From positions 20,474,931 through 20,538,930 of the forward strand of contig CAIIXF020000003.1 of assembly GCA_903813345.2 (NCBI GenBank): 64,000 bases of DNA, given 5' to 3'. This DNA comes from Owenia fusiformis. Taxonomy: Eukaryota; Annelida; Polychaeta; Sabellida; Oweniidae. Made by a program: the position numbers and the translations under genes. The first letter of the stretch is position 1. Every line of letters begins with the position of its first letter. Positions 57,326 to 64,000 of this stretch are shown here, piece by piece. The notes beneath the pieces are model-generated. The model worked only from the letters and a program-made list of their open reading frames with translations, made no database searches and was not told the DNA's origin.

Positions 57326-59073
57326 ATGATACGATATTATGGGAAACAGAATCATAATCAGTCCTGTGATATTGTAAGGAATATATTTATAGGTCAACTT
57401 TACATGTTGCTTGCAATTTTGTTACTCCATATATATGCCTTTGACGTTATTGACCGTGAACAACTCTTTATATCTCTTTGGAAGAAAGGAATCCAGGGCA
57501 AAGCCTGGCGTGTATTGAAAAATCTATACGCATGTGTCAAAAACAAAGTTATATTTGGTAATTTTGGTAGTGAATGTTTCGAAGTTGAATCTGGCCTAAA
57601 ACAGGGATGTGTACTCTCACCTACTCTATTTACTGTAATTATGACCGATTTGATTGACAGCCTGATCGAAAATGATATGGGTATCCCTTTCAAAGATCTA
57701 ACTCTACCCGCATTGCTTTTTGCAGATGACATCGTCCTCACAGCTACCAGCGAATCTGATCTCTGTAGAATGCTTGATATTACAAACGAATTTGGTAAAA
57801 AATGGGGGTTTAGTTTCAGCTCAAAAAAGTCTAAAGTTATGATCATAGGTGGAAAAGTTAACAAACATAAAGTTTGGAAGCTTGGTGAGCTCTCCCTCAA
57901 TGAAGTAAAAACATATAAGTACCTTGGCGTTTATTTTGACAAAACACTGAAAGACTCACACCATATTAATAATACTCTTGGTTTAAAATCAAAAAAGCTC
58001 AAAGGTTATATAACCTCAACCCTCAACAAACATTGTAATATCCAACGAATTCAATTTGGTAACACCATGTATAATAACATGTTCCTTCCTTCAATATTGC
58101 ATGGAGCAGGAGTCCTCCTTCCAAACACAAGCGAAATGAAGAAAAATTTAAAGTTGTATCAATACCAAGCTGGTTTATCCATTCTTAGCCTTAAGTGTTC
58201 CCCAGCTTATGAAGCCCTTGTCTGTGATATGGGCTGGCGTCCAATTGAAAAGATCTTTCAAAAACGTCAAATTGACTATTTCTGCTATCTAAAGAATAAA
58301 AACTCACAAACCCTAGTATCAAAGGTTTTATCTGCCCTCTTGGAATCATATTTAATAAATAAAGAATCTAATTGGAAGTATGTTTCTAACATAGCAAATA
58401 TATTAGTGCACCATGGGCTCGATAATAAATTAAATGTTAATTCTGAAGAATGGTACTCATCCTTTCTCAATATTTCCAACGAAATTACTACTAAGGAATT
58501 GTTTTCATCAATTTGCGACCGGCCATCCCTATCCCTTTATAGAAATGTTAAGAGACATGTCTTTCAAGAAGAATACCTAAAAAACCCATTCAACTTCCAA
58601 GGAGCAAGACAAAAATTCTTAGCCAGGTCGGGTTGCTTTAAATTAGAATCAGACCTTAAAAGGTGGAATAAAAGTGATGGCTTTTGTAAATTATGCCCCT
58701 CCAATTCTTATGACTCTATGTCCCATCGCCTGTTCCTTTGCCTCGTCCTCCAGGATAAAAGAAACCTATTCATTAACAATTTAATCTCTTCATGTGACGT
58801 TGCCCTTGTAGGTGAATACTTATCAGCGAGCCTTAATGATAAGCTACAATGGATTATTGGTGATTCACTTTACATAGGCACATGGGGGCAGGACCAAATA
58901 AATAAATTTGAGAAATGTGTTTACGAATTTTTAAAGGAAATGTATTTTTAATGGTTTTAACCTATTGTATGTATGTATTTTAGTCTCTTTGGATGCACAC
59001 TAAATTTTAGTAGTGCCGCTGTTGTAAAAGCGTTTTATCCTAATAAATAAATAAAATAAAAAATAAATAAATA
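57326..59073 (+). mobile_element. 5'-truncated LINE with partial reverse transcriptase
   Basis: An open frame to 58951 (541 codons) contains the second half of a non-LTR RT: AFDVIDREQLF (motif A region), GLKQGCVLSPTLF, LFADDIVLTA (FADD box) and KTYKYLGVYFD, then a C-terminal part with a CKLCPSNSYDSMSHRLFLC zinc-knuckle-like segment. The endonuclease and the RT start are missing, so the copy is dead on arrival, as usual for LINEs. It has no RNase H domain, unlike the element at 39853-44821, and belongs to a different clade. The 3' end is a tandem AAATA/TAAA tail (about 59040-59073). RT similarity starts near 57430; upstream codons are doubtful. Confidence 0.85.
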
Positions 59074-59107
59074 TGGATCTGATTCCCACTTTCATTGGAT
59101 ACTGTGC

Positions 59108-59275
59108 ATCTTTTTAATTTGGAGCTACTTATTTTGGTGGATTTGCTGATTTGAACATTTGGCGCCTACTTAATTTTGCAGACTTGCAATATTACAATGT
59201 ACTAATGGTACTAATTTATATGATACTAAAATTACCAGGAAATATGGCAGCTTCTTAATTTGGCAGATCTGCTAA
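59108..59275 (-). repeat. Dispersed repeat family C, copy 2
   Basis: Read on the minus strand, TTTGGCAGATCTGC-like, TAAATTAGTACCATTAGTAC and AAATAAGTAGCTCCAAATT occur in the same order as in 25231-25378. It directly abuts the LINE tail. Confidence 0.65.
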
Positions 59276-62200
59276 ATTAAGTAGGACAGTAAAAACAGAA
59301 AAACTGATTATTTTTCATATAAAATTTAATTTCAATATCTTTATTTTGTACTTCTATTGTACCAGTACAAGTTTTGAAAGAGAATACAGGTTAATATTAT
59401 TTAGTATTGTCATTACATACACATTTTCTTGCTTCTACTCAATTTCTAGATTGTGAAACCAAATCAATGACAAAGTTGTGTTGAGAGTTAAACAAAACAA
59501 CTTTTCATTGATTTGGCTTCAGATAGTATCTATTCAAACATATTTCTGTTAAACTCTATTGAGCAATCGTATAATAGACCAGCCTCAGAAACTTGTCTTG
59601 CATTTCAGTGGCTTTTGGTTACAGAGCACCTACAGTCAATGAAACATCCTGAAATCTCACAAATGTGATTAATGAAATAATCAAACAAATGTGTTCATGT
59701 TACATACAGTGATCTCCCCAGCATTAAAGCAAGTGGGTGCTGCACCCACTTGTGACTTTGAATAATAGGCTTGCACCCACCTGAGAATCCATTTGCAGCC
59801 AATTGAAAATTAGAAAAATCATGAATTTTGCACCCACTTGAGAAAAAATCCTGGGGAGAACACTGACATAAAAAGTAAAAATCACATTTGCAATGTTTGA
59901 AATTCCATTTTACTTTTAAATGCATATTTTTTTACTTAGATTCTGACTCTCTTATTTGCACTTTAAATAATGCATCTCGTTTTATGTAATTCATTCAAAA
60001 TAATGATATATTCATAACTAGACCCATGTGGTAGAAACAATACACAGAATGAAATATACGTTTCCATTCAAGACAAAATCTTAATATTAATCAAATTGGT
60101 TGGACATACACACATTTGGTTATATGATACACTTTTTGTACACTGTTTTTAAGATTTTTTTTGTATAATTAAAACAATTTATTGTGTACACTAATAATAC
60201 ACCTAATCCTTTACCTAGCAAATAATATAAAACTAAAAAATACTGTACACAAAAGGCAGTATTGAAACTAAATAAAAACCCAGTCCACTGTTTAGAATAT
60301 AAACATGGTAAATGAATTGGAAGATAATTCCAAAACAATAGGACTAAAAACTAAGTCCATTTATGGTCCTGTCGATCTAAAACCATCTCAACAAACAAAG
60401 TTGTTCCGATTTAAAAGTTGAATAAATAAAGTTAATTTACATAGTGAGCATGACATAAGTAAAAATGTATATCTTGAAATGAGTAGAGTTATACATTTAT
60501 AATGATGACATGAGACGCATGGGTCTATGGGCAGATGTATCGTGTAAGACTATATACAATGACAGAGGCTTCTATGCAAGTCCACAACATTGTGATTTAA
60601 ATGAACCCAACAAGCTTCTGTAACATCAGACCATGTTGATATAACATAAACCACAATGTTGTGTCAATGCAACAAAAGACCCCAATGAAGTATTACCCCA
60701 ATGATAAAATGCTGAATACTGTACAAACTCGAAAAATACAACTAAAATACTTCAAACTGTTCGATAACTACAATGGGAATATTTAGTCCCAGAGAAACTT
60801 GAACCCATTTCATTTCCATTTAAGAATTCAAAATTTCGCTAAAATAAAATTTAAAGGAGAAACATTTCAAGATGAATTCAAATTGGAAACCAGAATTCAT
60901 TTAAGAAACTGCCCCTTGCAAGATCTACATGAGCTGGATTGATACATTTATAAATGCATTCATAGAGCATGAAGTTCAAATTGTAATATCACAGGTAACA
61001 AATCAAATCACACACTTGGAGGACATTGCTGTTCAGCCTTTTCAATTTAAGTTGTAACATTTAATATATGTAGAATTTAAAATAATTCCCAGATATATGT
61101 TTTACTTATAGAGTTTTGAATGTGTGAATAATCTAAGCAAAGTCCCAGATACATGTTTTATTTTGGAGTTTTGAATGCGTGAATAAATATCTAAGCAAAA
61201 TGAGGTCTGAAGTAAATCAGAGTAGAGTGGAACTTGTAAATTGCAACTTGCAAATATAGACCACAAATGCAATTTTACAATTTTCACTTGTAAGACATGG
61301 GTTTTGGAACGGAATATCTACATTTTTACACTTTATATGCTGCCAGTAATATATTAATTCTATATATTTACATCTATACACAGCAGACTGACTACTAAAT
61401 ATTTGTTGACATAAACCCCATTAAATTGAGTACAGTTAGAGTACACTTGGTATAGTAAGAGTACACTTTGTGCCATTAAAGTACAGTTTAAGTACACTTG
61501 TACAGTTCACTAAAGTACACTTGTAACATATCTAAAAGTTACAACATGGATTTTACATTTAAAATATTTCATACGATAATTGATTACTTTACATCATTTT
61601 CACACACTAATTTCTTTAATTAATATTAAAAAACTAAACAAAATGTTATGTGAGATCGAAGGAATGTTTAATCTTAAATAGAGATTAAAATGTCTAGGAC
61701 AAAATATTAAATGTAAATTTTTGTTAAAATTATAAATGTTCAGTTAAAATTTCATTTCAACATTACACCAACACTCATTTTTATGGTCTCATAGAAGTAG
61801 TAACCGAAAATAATTTTCTCCTGTTTTGTACATCCAAATTATATATAACAATGAAACAATTATTTTTTGTATATTCGGTATGGCACCTTCCACTTGCTTC
61901 AACTTAGAAACTCAGACCACATTATTTGAGGTCAAATAAATATCCTCTGCTTTGCCAATATACGTATTGTAAAATAGTCCCAATGACAGTGTACAGGGTA
62001 CAATTACTCCTCAAAACCATCCACCTCTCTCTCTGCTGCTGCCTTTGATTGCATTGTTTGTATCCACATTGTCACAAAAAGTCTCATCCCATCAACCATC
62101 ATATGTCATGCCACCTGTCTGGCCGAATCTAGCACAAAATAGAATATACACTGTAGCTGAAAGGAATGGACTTGTATTTCCTATTCTTATACCACATTAT

Positions 62201-62557
62201 GTGATATCATGTAGTTTTAGAGATCTCGGCTGAATAATTCAGTCCATAATTTCTCATTTGGCATTCCCAAGACTGTCATTTTGTACCTAATTTAAAGGAG
62301 TGCTCCGTTACGAGTCCTTACTCCATTCTTAGATCAAATTCATAAATTCCTGGCCCAAAACACGCCTGACAATCAATAATAAATAATAAATAAATTATTC
62401 ACTGGTCCGTGTCCATCTGCCATCAATTGATCCACTGGTAGATTTGGGCACTGGATGGAATCCTCCACAATCTCGGAGTTTTCCAGATCATATTATTAAA
62501 TCATGGAATTTTCCATTGATCATTTGATTTTATACCATGGAATTTTCCATTGGTTCA
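59276..62557. other. Cyclin E 3' flank, probable long 3' UTR in part
   Basis: Very AT-rich DNA with no supported gene on either strand. Several minus-strand AATAAA hexamers (TTTATT on the plus strand) exist, so the end of the cyclin E transcript cannot be chosen. A local repeat of GAGTACACTT, GTACAGTT type lies at about 61430-61520, and near-duplicate 40-bp pieces (AGTTTTGAATG with GTGAATAA) lie at 61110 and 61158. Confidence 0.45.
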
Positions 62558-63599
62558 TTACACCACGGTGCCATTAGTATTTTGTTTCTTACTACTGTGA
62601 GGTGGAGTGAGAATTCCTGTGAATTGTTGAGCAAATACTGGACTGCTTGATTGACGAGTTTTGTCACCAAACTTCTGTAGTGACTGAGCTTTGTCCTGGA
62701 ATAAAATATTGTTGCAATTAATACTAGTTTTGAGACTTACTATATAAAAATGTATTTTGTTAAGTTATTGCTTAGATTAAAGCACCATACGAGCAATCAT
62801 TTTTGGTTTCCAAAAGTAAGCGAAGCTAAAAAACATGTTATCTATTTAATAAACTTGAATTTATTTTCATGAAACACAAGATATTTTCATATACAACCTT
62901 TCCTTTGGGTAGATATATGTCTCATATATTATTATGAAATATAGAAGTGAGATAGAAGAAAAGTAAGGAGCTTACGAGTAAATTCAAATCTATGCTGTGT
63001 GTCTGTATGTGATGTGTATCCTCTGGGAGAATGTTCTGGAAGAACTTCAATTCGACAGCACCATTTTCTCTTATGGTTATTGCAAATGGGGCCATCCATT
63101 GCACGCAGGCTTGTAGGTCTAGTGCACTGAAACCTGTAAAATAAAGGGACATTGTTTAAAGTTTATTTCAAACAAATGATTTCAGTAATACAGCCAAGTT
63201 CCCTTGTACAATGTAAAGAAAATACAGTAGTACTTTGATGATATTTTGATAAATCAGTTGTTAACAGTTGTCATTATGAGTCACAGTCAATATTTTACAA
63301 AGTTGAGATTCGTGGGAGATCAAAGGATTCGTGGGAGATCACTGCTATCAATCACCAAGCTGTAGTCTGACAATGCCAGTTAGTTCAATAATTAACATGT
63401 ATGATAATACAGGCATTATTACAGTATTTCTGGACTGGACATACAGAGGGGAGGGGGGGGGGTTATATGTACATGCAGAATGTTTACCTGATACAGCTAG
63501 AGCTACATGTTCAGTGGAGACATGGTAGAGAGCAGATGCAGCTATCTGACTGTAGGAGAATTGGAGACAACCAAGGTCTAACATACACAAGTCCAATAA
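62558..63599 (-). CDS. CCNE1: Cyclin E, C-terminal half (5' part beyond the window)
   Basis: Three minus-strand exons, 63599-63488, 63133-62976 and 62695-62558, join in frame to 134 residues ending in TAA. They match the C-terminal cyclin fold and tail of vertebrate cyclin E: LLDLCMLDLGCLQFSYSQIA, ASALYHVSTEH, ACVQWMAPFAITIRE, HHIQTHSIDLNLLDKA. The tail keeps ILTPPHSSKK, equivalent to the human LLTPPQSGKK phosphodegron read by SCF-FBXW7. Cyclin E activates CDK2 at the G1/S transition in the nucleus. The N-terminal cyclin box and start lie right of the window. CCNE1 and CCNE2 cannot be told apart; an invertebrate would have a single gene. It is convergent with THUMPD3. Confidence 0.95.
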
Positions 63600-63764
63600 C
63601 TGAAAAAATGAACAATTTCAACTACTACACTAAACATAAATCAAATCATAATACTACATCTAATCAGACTAAAGTGGTTTTTCATACAATAACAGGGAAA
63701 GGTACATATGTTTTACAACATTCAACGATAAATGTCAACCCTTACACATATATGATATCATACA

Positions 63765-63875
63765 AGGCATTAACATGCAAAATGTCACCACCCGCCATTT
63801 GTTGCAAACACCAACCACCGAACACCATCCACAAAGAGACTACAACAATATGTCACGCCTGGTGGCGACATAGAA
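63765..63875 (-). repeat. Dispersed repeat GTGACATATTGTTATAGTCTCC, reverse copy
   Basis: On the minus strand it reads TATGTCGCCACCAGGCGTGA, CATATTGTTGTAGTCTCTTT, GGTTGGTGTTTGCAACAAAT, GGCGGGTGGTGACATTTTGC and ATGTTAATGCC. TGTCGCCACC at one end and GGTGGTGACA near the other resemble terminal inverted repeats. It lies in a cyclin E intron. Confidence 0.7.
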
Positions 63876-63881
63876 ACATGT

Positions 63882-63955
63882 AAAATAAAACTTAAAATTG
63901 TTTACAGAAATAATTAAAAAATAAAACTTAAAATTGTTTACAGAAATAAATAAAA
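63882..63955. repeat. Direct duplication of about 36 bp
   Basis: AAAATAAAACTTAAAATTGT plus TTACAGAAATAA occurs twice in tandem, the copies differing by little. It is AT-rich, non-coding and probably the product of replication slippage. Confidence 0.8.
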
Positions 63956-64000
63956 AAAAGATTAAGGTAAGTGATTGAAAAGTACAAAAGAAGAATAAGA

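Noticed and set aside
63401-63883. 160-codon plus-strand frame at the right end
   Set aside because: It runs antisense through a well-supported cyclin E exon and a dispersed repeat; no recognisable features.

Overview
This is an AT-rich metazoan window, roughly one third G+C, from a repeat-rich and probably marine invertebrate bilaterian. The evidence is spliced genes with GT-AG introns, clear orthologues of animal proteins including a motile-cilium gene and cyclin E, non-LTR retrotransposons, many palindromic DNA transposons, and about 160-bp satellite arrays carried beside a (GTCCG)n microsatellite. The phylum cannot be fixed from sequence alone. I see no CRISPR array, operon, rRNA, LTR element or viral element.

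Six host genes are recognisable. In order: SLC7A6OS/Iwr1 (+, 2176-11191, first exon(s) missing), MPHOSPH6 (+, 19937-25624), a SPATA2/tamozhennic-family gene (-, 34948-31371), GAS8/DRC4 (+, 45596-51676), THUMPD3 (+, 54885-56414, intronless) and the 3' half of cyclin E (-, 63599-62558, continuing past the right edge). All exon joins listed were checked by hand for frame and phase. One more gene-like exon of unknown function (-, 14854-13978) carries a 39-bp coding minisatellite.

Region by region: 1-11 kb is SLC7A6OS, whose introns are packed with foldback DNA transposons and a first satellite-bearing element. 12-19.3 kb is intergenic, with the hypothetical exon, an 8-bp-TSD transposon containing a tRNA-like SINE, and a second satellite array in the opposite orientation. 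19.9-25.6 kb is MPHOSPH6, with a nested transposon insertion whose empty site can be read in a second copy of the host repeat at 1.3 kb. 26-31 kb is repeat-dominated intergenic DNA. 31.4-34.9 kb is the SPATA2-like gene. 38.8-45.2 kb holds a non-LTR retrotransposon with two uninterrupted ORFs, the first containing a PHD finger. 45.6-56.4 kb is GAS8 and THUMPD3. 57.3-59.1 kb is a 5'-truncated second LINE, and 59-64 kb is cyclin E with a probable long 3' region.

The genes do not form one pathway: RNA polymerase II import (SLC7A6OS), exosome-linked rRNA maturation (MPHOSPH6), CYLD/NF-kB signalling (SPATA2-like), cilium motility (GAS8), tRNA methylation (THUMPD3) and G1/S control (cyclin E). From memory, the human counterparts of the first four lie on chromosome 16q, which suggests a retained ancestral linkage group. 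The SPATA2-like and GAS8 genes are divergent, and the LINE lies in the interval between them.
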